From JBNLBT01 sp050303435 (GTDB lineage Bacteria; Pseudomonadota; Gammaproteobacteria; Xanthomonadales; Marinicellaceae), in contig JBNLBT010000005.1 of NCBI GenBank assembly GCA_050303435.1, forward strand, positions 12,975-76,974: a stretch of DNA of 64,000 nucleotides. Reading direction: 5' to 3'. Made by a program: the position numbers and the translations under genes. The notes beneath the pieces were generated by a model that worked only from the letters and a program-made list of their open reading frames with translations, did not search any database and was not told the origin of the DNA. Each line of letters starts with the position of its first letter. Positions within the stretch are counted from its first letter, which is position 1. Shown here piece after piece: positions 8,841 through 17,759 of this stretch.

Positions 8841-9524
8841 TCACTGCAATTGAACCTGTTCGCGACTCACAGTGCTGGCGCCTTGCCCCGGCGTGGGCAG
8901 ATTGTGGGCCCGTCGCACCCGATCCACCCACAAGCCACGCACGCTGTTGGCCTGTTCGTGCGGCGCAAACGGGGCGCACACCTGATCCAGCAAATTGACG
9001 CTGCTTTCCAGGCGCTGCCGTTGTGTTTGGTTGAGTCGGTCTGCGCTCATCAGCGGCTTGATGATCGACAAGGCCAGCTCCATGGCGGCAATGTCTTCCG
9101 GCAAGCCTGAGCGGGTGCTCATGCCGTAGGCGCCGTCGATGAAATCGGACCACTCCGATTGCAGGTGTTCCGGCAAACCATGATTGAAACGTGAATCCTC
9201 GCTGCTGTGCCCCTGCAGTCTGAGGCTGTTGAGCCGCGCGCGGTAGCGTTTGTTGAACACCGCATTGGCCAGGTCGGCGTGTTGCAGATCCTGCACTTCA
9301 GCACACCAGTCAACCAGCCCTTTGGGATAAAACTCCACGCGTTCATGCGCCTGAAATTCGCCCATGAATGACAAGCCTGAATACTTCAGCTCCAACTCAT
9401 AGGCACACACGGGCATCACTTCACACGCCTGCAAGCGGGCCAAACCGCCCGATGGCAGTGCGCAGCGCGAACGCAATTGTTCGCGGGTATAGAAATGCCT
9501 GCACAAATAGTTCAGCGTTTGCAT
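8841..9524 (-). CDS. Conserved hypothetical protein of about 227 residues
   Basis: The protein starts MQTLNYLCRHFYTREQL. In-frame starts lie further upstream (9563 and 9596), but none has a convincing ribosome site. It is soluble, with no signal peptide or membrane segment. The N-terminal 'NYLCRHFYTREQL' with several cysteines, then 'YSGLSFMGEFQAHERVEFYP', resembles a DUF6058-like family in my memory, but I cannot confirm this. It lies alone between the sigma factor gene and a long gap, so context gives no function. Confidence 0.6.
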   Translation of the reverse strand: MQTLNYLCRHFYTREQLRSRCALPSGGLARLQACEVMPVCAYELELKYSGLSFMGEFQAHERVEFYPKGLVDWCAEVQDLQHADLANAVFNKRYRARLNSLRLQGHSSEDSRFNHGLPEHLQSEWSDFIDGAYGMSTRSGLPEDIAAMELALSIIKPLMSADRLNQTQRQRLESSVNLLDQVCAPFAPHEQANSVRGLWVDRVRRAHNLPTPGQGASTVSREQVQLQ

Positions 9525-9957
9525 GCCGATCACACCCCATTTCCCTTCATTGATGAGAATCATTCTACAAAAAAGCGCGCAACGTGAAAGCCACAAGGGC
9601 TAAATAGGGCCCGAATGCACGATTCTGGGTCCGATTCAGTGCTTTGCAGAGGGGACGGGAACACAAAAGTGACGCATTTGGGACATTCAAGGCAAATCAA
9701 TGACCGGCTCTGGGCCCAGTCTCACGAGCGCGTGAGACACTTCGGACGCGCGCATTGGGGGGTGAATGAGTGCGCCCCTTGATTCAATGGCAACAGGGCC
9801 GGATGAAGAGCCCGTTGTTGCCGGCCGCAACCGAAGTCCCCACACACTTCAGTCCAGCGCCGGTCTGTTCACTATGGTACGCCTTCCCCGACGCCTGCGG
9901 CAGGGCAAATGCGATGAACCGTCCGATGGCTGCGATCAATGGCCGCTCAAGCTCGCC
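9525..9957. other. Intergenic stretch without a recognisable gene
   Basis: No reading frame here looks protein-like on either strand; the open frames present continue into the antisense of the DUF3592 gene. The only clear structure is the hairpin at 9719-9738, listed separately. Confidence 0.55.
9719..9738. repeat. Perfect 8-bp inverted repeat
   Basis: GTCTCACG is followed by a 4-base loop and CGTGAGAC. No T-run follows on either strand, so it is not a standard terminator. It could be an operator or an RNA end. It lies downstream of the DUF3592 gene. Confidence 0.5.
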
Positions 9958-10386
9958 TCAAACCACAACCCGTGCGATGAACACAACGGTCAACAGCGCG
10001 GTCAGGCACAACAGGCCGGCCAGCGAGCCTGCGTAGCCCGCGATGGCCACGGCCTGTGAGGGCCGCCGCGGATTCACCCGAATCGGCAGCTCCTGACCCG
10101 GGCGCAGGCCGCGAATGTATTCAAACGCGGCCCGGTAGTCTCTCGACCAGGGCAAGCCGTAGGCGATTTTGCCGGCGCGGTGGGTGCGGGATTTAACGCG
10201 GTATTCAAACAGCAGATGCGCGCGACTGAGCACCGGCTCCTCTGCGGTCTTAAGCTGCATGATGCAGCGCAGCACGCGTCCGCGCATCGGTCGCCAGTGC
10301 CGCGAGGCCCGACCCAGCACGCATTGCCGCCATTCATACACCAGCACCGCACCCATGAACACCCAGAACCACAATTCAGGTCGCAC
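9958..10386 (-). CDS. DUF3592-like membrane protein
   Basis: The protein has 142 residues with hydrophobic segments at both ends (WFWVFMGAVLVYEW and GSLAGLLCLTALLTVVFIARVVV). The middle is a soluble beta-rich domain with 'LLFEYRV', a tyrosine-containing 'YGLPWSRDYRAAFEYI', and 'GQELPIRVNPRRPSQAV'. The phrase of the type 'G..v.V.vNP..P..a.' is characteristic of DUF3592, a family of unknown function. It is followed closely on the same strand by no gene and preceded by the DUF2891 lipoprotein gene. Confidence 0.7.
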   Translation of the reverse strand: MRPELWFWVFMGAVLVYEWRQCVLGRASRHWRPMRGRVLRCIMQLKTAEEPVLSRAHLLFEYRVKSRTHRAGKIAYGLPWSRDYRAAFEYIRGLRPGQELPIRVNPRRPSQAVAIAGYAGSLAGLLCLTALLTVVFIARVVV

Positions 10387-10407
10387 GGCGTGTATCCGTC
10401 GGGCGCT

Positions 10408-11502
10408 TCACGGCCTCAGCAATGCTTGCAGGGCAAAGCTGCCCAACCAGTGGCCGCCGGCATAATCGTCGCCGATCAGATGGGGCAAGGCCTTGCGCAC
10501 GTGGCGATTGCCCAGCACACGCAAGTGCTGCAATGAAGGGTGTTGTCTGGCCAGGCCGTAGAACACCCAGGCACGCGAGAAGTTCAAACCGTCCAGGTGC
10601 ACCAATTTACCGTCGGCGCGGTCACTGACCTCGGCCACCGGCCAGTCAAAATCGGTGCGCTTGAGGGCCGGCAGAAAGTCATCCAGCCAGCGCAGAAAGG
10701 CCGGCGCGTCCAGCACCCGCCGCATTAAATCCACTTCTTCCAGACACGGCGAAAGAAAATCATAGCCGCTCGGCTCCCAGTCAATCGGGCAATTGCGGTC
10801 CTCCAGATAATGCGCCAAGGCCCAATCCCGCACAGCGCTGCGCAATGCCGCGTGCTCACGCGCCACCGCGTAATCCCAGGCGAAGGCCAGCCCAAAGGCC
10901 GTATTGCTGTGTTCTCCCACGCGAATCGGGTAAACCAGTTTGGGCAAAAACGCCAGGTACCGCTGCACAATGCGTTCGCTCAATGGCGCCAGGTTCGCAG
11001 CCAGCGTCCGGCCCAGTGGATCGTCCCAGGCGTGCAATGCCTGGTCAAGTTTCAGCAGCCAGGCCCAGCCGTAGGTCCGTTCCCAGGACGCACTGGCTTC
11101 GATTTCGTCCAGATAGCGCACTTCGGCCAACACGTTCTCGGCGCTCAGGCTTTGCGCCAGTTTGGCGCGCAATTCGTCGGCCTGCAGCAGATCGGGAAAA
11201 TGCGTCAGCAACACCACCATCGACCAGTGACCGTGCACCGAAGAGTGCCAGTCAAAACACCCGTAAAAGGCCGGGTGCAGGCTGCGCGGTTCGGCCAGGT
11301 GTTGCGCGCCGCCCAGGGTTTGACCGAGTTTATTCGGGTATTGCTGGTGCACACAGGCCAATGGCAGACTCGCCAGTCTGGCCGCTTCATCCGCGCCCAG
11401 ACGCATGGCCGCTTCGGGCGCCGGACGGGTGCCACCGAGGCCGGCGCAGCCAAGCGGCAAGGCGCCGATTAAACAGATCAAAACACTGCGTGCAATTTTC
11501 AT
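10408..11502 (-). CDS. DUF2891-family lipoprotein
   Basis: The protein has 364 residues. GGAG stands about seven bases before the ATG of MKIARSVLICL. A lipobox LPLGC gives a lipidated cysteine near residue 18, so the protein is probably anchored in a membrane facing the periplasm. The mature part has 'HPAFYGCFDWHSSVHGHW', 'YGWAWLLKL', 'GEHSNTAFGL' and 'CPIDWEPSGYDFLSPC', which fit DUF2891. That family has an alpha/alpha-barrel look, like glycan-processing enzymes, but no proven reaction. It begins just downstream of the MATE gene and may share its transcript (27-base gap). Confidence 0.82.
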   Translation of the reverse strand: MKIARSVLICLIGALPLGCAGLGGTRPAPEAAMRLGADEAARLASLPLACVHQQYPNKLGQTLGGAQHLAEPRSLHPAFYGCFDWHSSVHGHWSMVVLLTHFPDLLQADELRAKLAQSLSAENVLAEVRYLDEIEASASWERTYGWAWLLKLDQALHAWDDPLGRTLAANLAPLSERIVQRYLAFLPKLVYPIRVGEHSNTAFGLAFAWDYAVAREHAALRSAVRDWALAHYLEDRNCPIDWEPSGYDFLSPCLEEVDLMRRVLDAPAFLRWLDDFLPALKRTDFDWPVAEVSDRADGKLVHLDGLNFSRAWVFYGLARQHPSLQHLRVLGNRHVRKALPHLIGDDYAGGHWLGSFALQALLRP

Positions 11503-11529
11503 GCCATTCTCCAAGTTTGTATGAATCAA

Positions 11530-12894
11530 TCAGTGGCCCTGCGCGGCCGGTTTTTTGCGCCGCTCCAGCTGCTGCAACTGCCGGCGGGTGTACAACCACA
11601 TCAGCAGTGCACTGGCCAGTACAATGCCGACAATCGACCAATAGATTGCGTAAACCGGGAAATCCAGCCACACGATCAATACACCGTTGGCCAACAGCGG
11701 CAGGACGATTTGACGCAGCACACCGATCACCATCGGAAACAGCGGCTGCTTGATCGCCTGCAACACCGCCACGCAGCTGAACAGGGTGATGTAGCCATAA
11801 AAAGCCAGCGCGTCCACGCGCAGATAATACACACCCATGGCGATGATTTCCTCGTTGTCGGTGAACAGGGAGAGCATCAGCGGCGAAAGAAAAATCATTG
11901 CCGGGATCGCCGCCAGGGAAACCCACAGCCCCAGCCACAGTGCGCATTGCCAGGTGGCGCGAACCCGCGCGTAATCTTTCACCCCATAGCTCTGTCCGGC
12001 GACCGCCATGATGGCCGCATTCAAACCCATCGCCGCCAACAGCAGCAACTGCTCAATGCGAATGCCCACCGAATACCCGGCCACCGCCGCGTCGCCAAAA
12101 AAAGCAATGAAATACACCGCGATAAAGGCGCCGACGATCACCGTCAGCATGTTCATACTGGCCGGCACGATCTGGCCGAGCAGATGTTTCCATTTGCGCC
12201 AGCGCAGCTGCACCCGCGGCCAGGCGCCGATCTCACCTACAAGCACATACAGCAACCAGGCGGCCGAAGCCAGTTTAATCACCACCGTGCTCAGCGCCAG
12301 CCCGGTGACGCCCAGATCAAAGGTGTAAATGAACAGCGGATTGAGCAGCCAGTTGAGCACAAACCCAACGATCAGCACGTTGCGGTTGCTGCGCGTGTTG
12401 CCGCAGGCCATCAGCGCTCCGGCGGCCATGAACGACAGACAAAAACCGAGGTTGCCCAGCAGCACAGTGAAGGTGTAGTCCCAGGCCAGGGCGACGGTTT
12501 CGGCTTGATCGCTCAATTGCCCCAGCAGCCATTCGCCGCCCAGCGCGCCCAGGCCGGCGATGCCCAGTGAAGCCAGCACGGCGATGCCGGTGGCGTTGTG
12601 CATCCACTCGATCGCGCGTTTGTTGCGGCCACGGCTGATGTCCGGAGCCATCATCGCCGAGGTGCCGCTTTGCAGCCCCATGGCCAGCACCAGAAACAGG
12701 GCAAACACCGTACTGGCAATTGAAAGTCCGGCCAAAGCCTGGTCCGAAATGCGCCCGGCAAACCAGTTGTCGGTGAGGTTGTACAAGGTGTTGAACACCA
12801 TGCCCAGAGACGCCGGGATCGCCAGACGGATCAAGTGCCCGCGAATCGGACCTTCCGTGAGTTTGCCGTTTTTGCGTTTGTCGGCGGATGTCAT
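11530..12894 (-). CDS. MATE-family multidrug/metabolite efflux transporter
   Basis: The protein has 454 residues and about twelve predicted membrane segments in two similar halves. The start region 'LTEGPIRGHLIRLAIPASLGMVFNTLYNLTDNWFAGRIS' is the typical MatE opening. Further signatures are 'GLQSGTSAMMAPDISRGR' in the first half and 'AGQSYGVKDYARVR' in the second. Such proteins expel cations, drugs or metabolites using Na+ or H+ gradients. The NorM- or DinF-like specificity cannot be told from the sequence. The gene is divergent from the LytTR regulator at 13052. Confidence 0.93.
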   Translation of the reverse strand: MTSADKRKNGKLTEGPIRGHLIRLAIPASLGMVFNTLYNLTDNWFAGRISDQALAGLSIASTVFALFLVLAMGLQSGTSAMMAPDISRGRNKRAIEWMHNATGIAVLASLGIAGLGALGGEWLLGQLSDQAETVALAWDYTFTVLLGNLGFCLSFMAAGALMACGNTRSNRNVLIVGFVLNWLLNPLFIYTFDLGVTGLALSTVVIKLASAAWLLYVLVGEIGAWPRVQLRWRKWKHLLGQIVPASMNMLTVIVGAFIAVYFIAFFGDAAVAGYSVGIRIEQLLLLAAMGLNAAIMAVAGQSYGVKDYARVRATWQCALWLGLWVSLAAIPAMIFLSPLMLSLFTDNEEIIAMGVYYLRVDALAFYGYITLFSCVAVLQAIKQPLFPMVIGVLRQIVLPLLANGVLIVWLDFPVYAIYWSIVGIVLASALLMWLYTRRQLQQLERRKKPAAQGH

Positions 12895-13051
12895 TGCAGA
12901 AATTTTCTTTCATTGCGTGCCATGGATGTGCCATTCAATCCCGTTCAGCGGTCAAAGTCAATGCCCGCGACGCACAGATTCCGCCGCGCGCGCAGACACC
13001 GGCACACGCGCACGCATTGCAAGAACTGCGGCGTGCGTTAAAATAACCGGC

Positions 13052-13837
13052 ATGACCCCCTGGCATTCCATTGGACACCCCTGGCAGGCGCTCGCGCGAG
13101 AACGCCTGATGGGCATGCGCGGGTTCACTCAATTGTGCATCGCCGCGCTGGCCGCCCTGGGCCTGGGTTTGTATTGCCTGGGTCACGGCCTGCTCACCGA
13201 TGGCCGCCTGCATCCGCACGCCACACTGGCCTGGGCCTCGGCGCACGCCGCTGGCGCGCTGGCGGTGCTGCGCACGGCCTGTGCCACAGGGCCGCGCGCC
13301 GCGCTGGCGCACTGGGCGCTGACGGCACTGGCCGGCGCGGCGACTGCGCAAGTCCTGTATGCCTTCCTGCATTGGATCAAAGGCGGCGCCGGTGACTGGC
13401 TGTTCAATTACCCGTCCACGGCGGTGCTGCTGCTGGGCGCCGGCGCGGCGGTGCTGTGCCTGCGGGCGCCGCCTGCCATGACGCCGCTGCTAATCAGCAT
13501 TGGACAGCACAAGCGGCGCGTGGATGTGCGCCAGATCCAGTCCGTGCACGCGGCGCGCAATTACCTGGAGTTGCATCTGCGCGGTGAATCCCAGACGGCG
13601 CTGTTGCGCATGACATTGCAGCAACTGCTGCGAGATCACCCCAACGCGCTGCTGCAGGTGCACCGCTCACACGCGGTTCATCCTCACGCCGTGCAACACC
13701 TGGAACAGCGCCGCGGTCGCTGGTGGGTGAGGCTGCACGGCGGTGAACAGGTGCCGGTCAGCCGATCGCATTGGCCCTTGCTGCAGCAGCGCCTGTCATC
13801 CGTCCCGCGCACGCGCCATTCGTCCCACACGACTTGA
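13052..13837 (+). CDS. LytTR-type DNA-binding regulator with a four-helix membrane domain
   Basis: The protein has 261 residues from ATG MTPWHSIGH. The N-terminal half has about four hydrophobic segments (roughly residues 23-45, 55-78, 87-107 and 122-140). The C-terminal hundred residues are a LytTR domain: 'RRVDVRQIQSVHAARNYLEL', 'RMTLQQLLRDHPNALLQVHR' and 'GEQVPVSRSHWPLL'. The regulator is therefore membrane-bound, unlike the classic receiver-LytTR proteins. It stands divergent to the MATE gene, which could be its target. No strong ribosome site is visible. Confidence 0.85.
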   Translation: MTPWHSIGHPWQALARERLMGMRGFTQLCIAALAALGLGLYCLGHGLLTDGRLHPHATLAWASAHAAGALAVLRTACATGPRAALAHWALTALAGAATAQVLYAFLHWIKGGAGDWLFNYPSTAVLLLGAGAAVLCLRAPPAMTPLLISIGQHKRRVDVRQIQSVHAARNYLELHLRGESQTALLRMTLQQLLRDHPNALLQVHRSHAVHPHAVQHLEQRRGRWWVRLHGGEQVPVSRSHWPLLQQRLSSVPRTRHSSHTT

Positions 13838-13890
13838 TCCGGTGGTGCCTTCGCTGGACACTGACGGCGTCCATCAAGCGGAGAATTCAC

Positions 13891-14355
13891 GTGTTTCAAA
13901 TCATCCCATTGTGCGCCCTGCTGACGGCGCCATTCGCCCTGGCCGAGCCTGCGGCGGACGACCGCGCCGTGCTGACACGGCTGAAAACCACCCTGTGGCC
14001 GCAAGCCTACCGCACCCGGGATCGCGCCCTGTTGGCACAGATACTGGACGATGAATTTCAATTGATCAACCAGCGCGGGCAGTGGAGCGACAAGGCGCAG
14101 GAGTTGCAACGCCTGCCAGACTATGACTGGCCGCATGAAGACTTCAGTTACACCATCAAACGCCTCGACATTTACCATGGCCACACCGCCATCGTCGCCG
14201 GCGAGGGGCGCGCCCACGGCCGCGACGCCGACGGCGTCTATTGCCTGCGCTACCAATCCAGCAATGTGCTGATCAAGCGTGATGCCGGGTGGCAAGCGGT
14301 GTCATCGCACGTGTCCGGTGTGCACAGCGAATGCGATGAGACTCAAGCCAAATGA
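13891..14355 (+). CDS. Secreted DUF4440/SnoaL-like NTF2-fold protein
   Basis: The protein has 154 residues from a GTG at 13891 preceded by GGAG at seven bases. The frame is open further upstream, but only this start gives a signal peptide (MFQIIPLCALLTAPFALA). The mature domain 'LARILDDEFQLIN' type sequence, 'ARGEGRAHG' type strand and 'LIKRDAGWQAVSSHVS' fit DUF4440, a periplasmic NTF2-like fold of unknown substrate. It follows the LytTR gene by 53 bases and may be co-transcribed with it. It ends directly against the convergent VOC gene. Confidence 0.75.
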   Translation: MFQIIPLCALLTAPFALAEPAADDRAVLTRLKTTLWPQAYRTRDRALLAQILDDEFQLINQRGQWSDKAQELQRLPDYDWPHEDFSYTIKRLDIYHGHTAIVAGEGRAHGRDADGVYCLRYQSSNVLIKRDAGWQAVSSHVSGVHSECDETQAK

Positions 14356-14826
14356 TCAGCGCGCGTCGCTGGAACGCGGCCCGAACAACTGGATCACCGC
14401 GCCGTCCGGGTCGCGCACGGCGAAAGTCCATTGACCGTCGTGCGCCGCCACCGGCGCAAAAAACACGGCCACTCCGGCCTGTTCCAGGCGCTTATATTCG
14501 GCGTCTATGTCTTCAACCTGCCAGCCGATTTTCATCGGCCCGTGCAGGCGATGAAATTCCGCCACAGGCCAGACGTTTTGCAATGGCACGCCGTCGCTGA
14601 ACGCCGCCAGTTCCAGCATCAGCCCCGGGCGTTGCAGCAGCGCCCCGGCGCGCGTCGCGTTGTCGCCGCGCGAAATCACCTGGAATTCAAAGTGCGTGCT
14701 GTACCAGTCAATCGATCGATCCAGCTCAGCCACCGAAACGGCAAAAAATGCCCCTTGATGGGTGACTTGGGCCAAGGTCACACCGACCCATGCCCACAGC
14801 GTCAACCCTTGTAAAAAAACATGCAT
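14356..14826 (-). CDS. Exported VOC-family (glyoxalase/bleomycin-resistance fold) protein
   Basis: The protein has 156 residues from MHVFLQGLTLWAW, with AGGG before the ATG. The first 20 residues look like a signal peptide. The rest is one VOC module: 'GAFFAVSVAELDRSIDWYSTHF', 'GLMLELAAFS' and 'FAVRDPDGAVIQLFGP'. VOC enzymes bind a metal through H/Q/E residues; here a glutamate (LMLELA) and a C-terminal glutamine (VIQLF) are possible ligands. An exported VOC protein is unusual, since the family is mostly cytoplasmic. The substrate is unknown. Confidence 0.78.
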   Translation of the reverse strand: MHVFLQGLTLWAWVGVTLAQVTHQGAFFAVSVAELDRSIDWYSTHFEFQVISRGDNATRAGALLQRPGLMLELAAFSDGVPLQNVWPVAEFHRLHGPMKIGWQVEDIDAEYKRLEQAGVAVFFAPVAAHDGQWTFAVRDPDGAVIQLFGPRSSDAR

Positions 14827-14920
14827 GGCAACACCCTGAAAACTTCCAGTGTAAAGCCAGCGCTGAGTTGTGAACAGTTCACTGGTCACTCGCCTGTCTG
14901 TGTTGATCCCAAAGGGGCAA

Positions 14921-14946
14921 TAAAAAGGGCGATCCGAAGATCGCCC
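14921..14946 (-). terminator. Rho-independent terminator of the porin gene
   Basis: On the minus strand GGGCGATC, loop TTCG and GATCGCCC are followed by TTTTTATT. It lies about 75 bases after the porin stop codon, in the right direction. Confidence 0.85.
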
Positions 14947-15019
14947 AGTTCACTTTGAGGTCAATTGCTTGAAGCCTCCGAGCGGCCGGCAACTGTTCAG
15001 CTGCCTTGCAACCCGTCAT

Positions 15020-16240
15020 TTATTTAAACTTTAAAATCAGGTCCAGTTGCAGCCGGTCGTAATCTGTTGGATCACTGGAACTCTGATTCAGTTCCGAAGA
15101 AATCCAGGTCAACGACATTTCGGTGTTTTTGGTCAGGCCCAGGCCGCCTTTGAAGATGTGGCCTTTGCTGTCGGTGTCACCGGCACCAAAATCCGAGTCA
15201 TTGAACAGCGCATACACCGCGTCCGCTTCAATGTCCAGGTAGGCGTACCCGAATTTCCAGTCCCAGGCGTTTTTGATTTTGCCGTATTCAAAACCCAGGG
15301 TGAAAGCGCTGTCCTCGGCGTCGGCGTCGCGGTTCTGGATGGCGTTGCCGTACAACAGCAGCGGACGTCCGGCGAGGGATGTGCGGTACTCCACCAGGGC
15401 TTCAATCAGGTTGAAGTCGTTGGCAATGCGGCCGTTGGCATCCAGCGTGTTGCCGCGCGCGTCGCCGTCGAACAAGGGCAATTGACCCTGCAGATCGCGG
15501 TAGTCGTAATAGCCGAGTCCGGCGATCAGGGCATTCTCGCCCAGATCGAATTCACGCGTCACCTGCAGTGCCAGCAATTGGGTGTCGTCGGCGGAAGAGC
15601 GTTCCTCCACTTCGAAGCCGGCCATTGTGGCTTTCCAGGGACCGTTTTTATAGCCCAGCGCCCAGCCTTCCGGATTCAAATCGCCGTCCCACATGATCGG
15701 GGTTTTGCCCGGCAGGTGGAACGGGTTTTTCATCTTGCCGCCGATCAGCTTGAAGGCGTCGTTGATGTCCCAGCTGAAATAGGCCAGATCCAGGCGAATG
15801 TCTTTGGTGGAAAAGGCATCGTCCAGCGTCTGGTTGGTTGAGACCGGATCGTCGCCGCCGGAGGCCAGACGAAAACCCACTTCCAGATCGTCGGTGACCT
15901 GCGCGGTGGCGCTGGCCCGCAAGCGAATGCGATTGCGCGTGCGGGTTTCCCGACCGCGTTGGTCGATGTATTCCAGCCGGTCGCGAAAATCGCCGGAAAA
16001 CTTGATGCGCGAAGCCCAAGAGGCCGCGTCTTTGGCTTTCTTTTCAGCCACTTCAGTGGCGGACTGCTGGGCCGCGTTGTCATTGTTTGCCTGTTGATTC
16101 TGTTCCAGCCGTTCCAGTTTTTCTGTCAACAGCTTGACCTGAGCTTTCAGCAAGGCAATCTCTTCATCGGTGGAGGCAGCCTGGGCTGAGGAAGCCACCG
16201 CCGCGGCCAATGCGATGGCCACAGATATTTTCTTGATCAT
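15020..16240 (-). CDS. Outer-membrane porin, putative phosphate-starvation porin
   Basis: The protein has 406 residues. MIKKISVAIALAAAVASSAQA is a signal peptide. A short coiled coil (EEIALLKAQVKLLTEKLERLEQ) follows, as in trimeric anion porins of the OprP/OprO and 'putative porin' families. Residues about 85-405 show alternating beta-strands, with 'FSGDFRDRLEYID' at the start of the barrel and a final strand 'RLQLDLILKFK'. The neighbouring phoR-pst genes and a Pho-box promoter (listed separately) imply induction under phosphate starvation. Selectivity for phosphate is inferred, not shown. The frame is open upstream, but the signal peptide fixes the start. Confidence 0.85.
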   Translation of the reverse strand: MIKKISVAIALAAAVASSAQAASTDEEIALLKAQVKLLTEKLERLEQNQQANNDNAAQQSATEVAEKKAKDAASWASRIKFSGDFRDRLEYIDQRGRETRTRNRIRLRASATAQVTDDLEVGFRLASGGDDPVSTNQTLDDAFSTKDIRLDLAYFSWDINDAFKLIGGKMKNPFHLPGKTPIMWDGDLNPEGWALGYKNGPWKATMAGFEVEERSSADDTQLLALQVTREFDLGENALIAGLGYYDYRDLQGQLPLFDGDARGNTLDANGRIANDFNLIEALVEYRTSLAGRPLLLYGNAIQNRDADAEDSAFTLGFEYGKIKNAWDWKFGYAYLDIEADAVYALFNDSDFGAGDTDSKGHIFKGGLGLTKNTEMSLTWISSELNQSSSDPTDYDRLQLDLILKFK

Positions 16241-16279
16241 GGTGTATACCCGAATGTGTCTAAAATGAAATCGGTGTGA

Positions 16280-16313
16280 ATGATAAGTCTCAAATATGTC
16301 ATTTGCGTGACAT
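16280..16313 (-). promoter_or_regulatory. Pho-box promoter of the porin gene
   Basis: On the minus strand two 11-base half-sites stand in tandem: ATGTCACGCAA, then ATGACATATTT (16292-16313). Six bases later comes a -10 box TATCAT (16280-16285). No -35 box is visible, as expected when PhoB replaces it. The pst promoter at 17760 has the same order and the same 6-base gap. Because the half-sites are nearly palindromic, the site could also serve phoR on the other strand. Confidence 0.75.
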
Positions 16314-16409
16314 TTGCATTTAAACCGCGTGACGGGTGTGGTTTTTTTTCTTTGGCGCCGGGCGCTTTGACTGGATTTGTAATTTTCGGCTGCGCTACAA
16401 TGGCCGGTC

Positions 16410-17723
16410 ATGAAACACACCGCCTTCTGGTTCAGAGAAAAACTGTACGCCGCATTGTTCATCGCCCTGGCGCTGGTGAGCGGTTTGCTGACCGGTCTGT
16501 GGGGGTTCAGCCTGTTCGCCTGGAGTGCCGTGTACATCGCCTGGAAGTGGGTGGAATTTTACCGTTTTTTCAGCTGGTACGATCGCGGCGCGTCTTCCCG
16601 GGCGGTGCCGGACAACAGCGGCCTGTGGGAAGAATTGGCCAGCCAGGTGCTGAAACGCAAAAACGCCGATCTGAAAACCCAGAAAAAATACCGGGCTTTG
16701 CTGCAGCAATTCAACACCACCGCTCAGGCGCTGCCCTTTGCCACGGTGCTGCTCAACAGCGACAACGAGATTCAATGGGTGAATCGCATCGCCGAGGGCA
16801 TCCTGGGCATCAGCGAGGGGCGCGATCTGCACCACCGCATTGACAATCTTTTGCGTGAACCCAAGTTCAAGGCGCTGCTGAACCAGCGCGAAAAGGACAG
16901 CCAGGTGAAAATGATTCATCCCCTGGACAAGGACAAACGCGTGTTGATTCGTGTGATTCGTTTCGCCGCGGACCGGGCGCTGCTGGTGGCGCGCGACATT
17001 TCAGAACAGGAAAGCCTGCAAAAATCCCGCAAGGCATTTGTCGCCAATGCCTCGCATGAACTGCGCACCCCGCTGACCGTGATCACCGGCTATCTGGAAA
17101 TGCTGTACGGCGACGACGACTTGCCGCCGGCCTGGGCGAAGGCCATTGAACAGGCCCTGGAACAGTCCAGACGCATGAATAAAATCATCGATGACATGCT
17201 TAAATTGTCGGCCATTGAACACGAACGCATCGACGACGAGCACGACGAGCTGGTGCAAATGCCGCAATTGCTCAACGCCGCCTTCAATGACATCCGCAAT
17301 GCACCGCAGGCCCAGGGGCATGAATTCAGTGCCGAAATCGATTCACAGCTGGACGTCCTGGGGGATAAATCGGAACTCACCAGCGTGATCATGAACCTGC
17401 TCAACAACGCGGTGATTCACACACCGCCCGGCACACACATACAGGTCGCCTGGTTCCTTAAAGACGCCGAGGCCCGCCTGCAGGTCAGCGACGACGGTCC
17501 CGGCATTGAAAGCCAGCACCTCCCCTATTTGACCGAACGCTTCTACCGGGTCAACAACGCGCGCAACAAAAACCTGCACAGCACCGGACTCGGGCTGGCC
17601 ATCGTGAAACACATTTGTATTAAACATCACGCAAAATTAAAAATTGACAGCCAGCCGGGCCAGGGCACAACCTTCACCGTGTCCTTCAGCAAAAGCAGCA
17701 TCCATCTGGACCGCGCCAGCTAA
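16410..17723 (+). CDS. phoR: Phosphate regulon sensor histidine kinase PhoR
   Basis: The protein has 437 residues. Two hydrophobic segments (about 10-50) form the membrane anchor with almost no periplasmic domain, as in PhoR. A PAS domain follows (about 95-195; 'PFATVLLNSDNEIQWVN'). The HisKA box is NASHELRTPLTV with H216. The ATPase domain has the N-box 'NLLNNAVIHT', 'DDGPGIE' and 'STGLGLAIVKHI'. PhoR phosphorylates PhoB when phosphate is low and is held inactive by PstSCAB-PhoU. The pst-phoU operon follows directly. A phoB gene, the usual partner just upstream, is absent here; the porin stands there instead. Confidence 0.93.
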   Translation: MKHTAFWFREKLYAALFIALALVSGLLTGLWGFSLFAWSAVYIAWKWVEFYRFFSWYDRGASSRAVPDNSGLWEELASQVLKRKNADLKTQKKYRALLQQFNTTAQALPFATVLLNSDNEIQWVNRIAEGILGISEGRDLHHRIDNLLREPKFKALLNQREKDSQVKMIHPLDKDKRVLIRVIRFAADRALLVARDISEQESLQKSRKAFVANASHELRTPLTVITGYLEMLYGDDDLPPAWAKAIEQALEQSRRMNKIIDDMLKLSAIEHERIDDEHDELVQMPQLLNAAFNDIRNAPQAQGHEFSAEIDSQLDVLGDKSELTSVIMNLLNNAVIHTPPGTHIQVAWFLKDAEARLQVSDDGPGIESQHLPYLTERFYRVNNARNKNLHSTGLGLAIVKHICIKHHAKLKIDSQPGQGTTFTVSFSKSSIHLDRAS

Positions 17724-17759
17724 AGCCCCAACGCACAGCACCGCTGGAAAGCCAGGCCG

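Noticed and set aside
9766..10059. Small plus-strand frames in the 9.5-10 kb gap
   Set aside because: They extend antisense into the DUF3592 gene and show no start signal or family resemblance.
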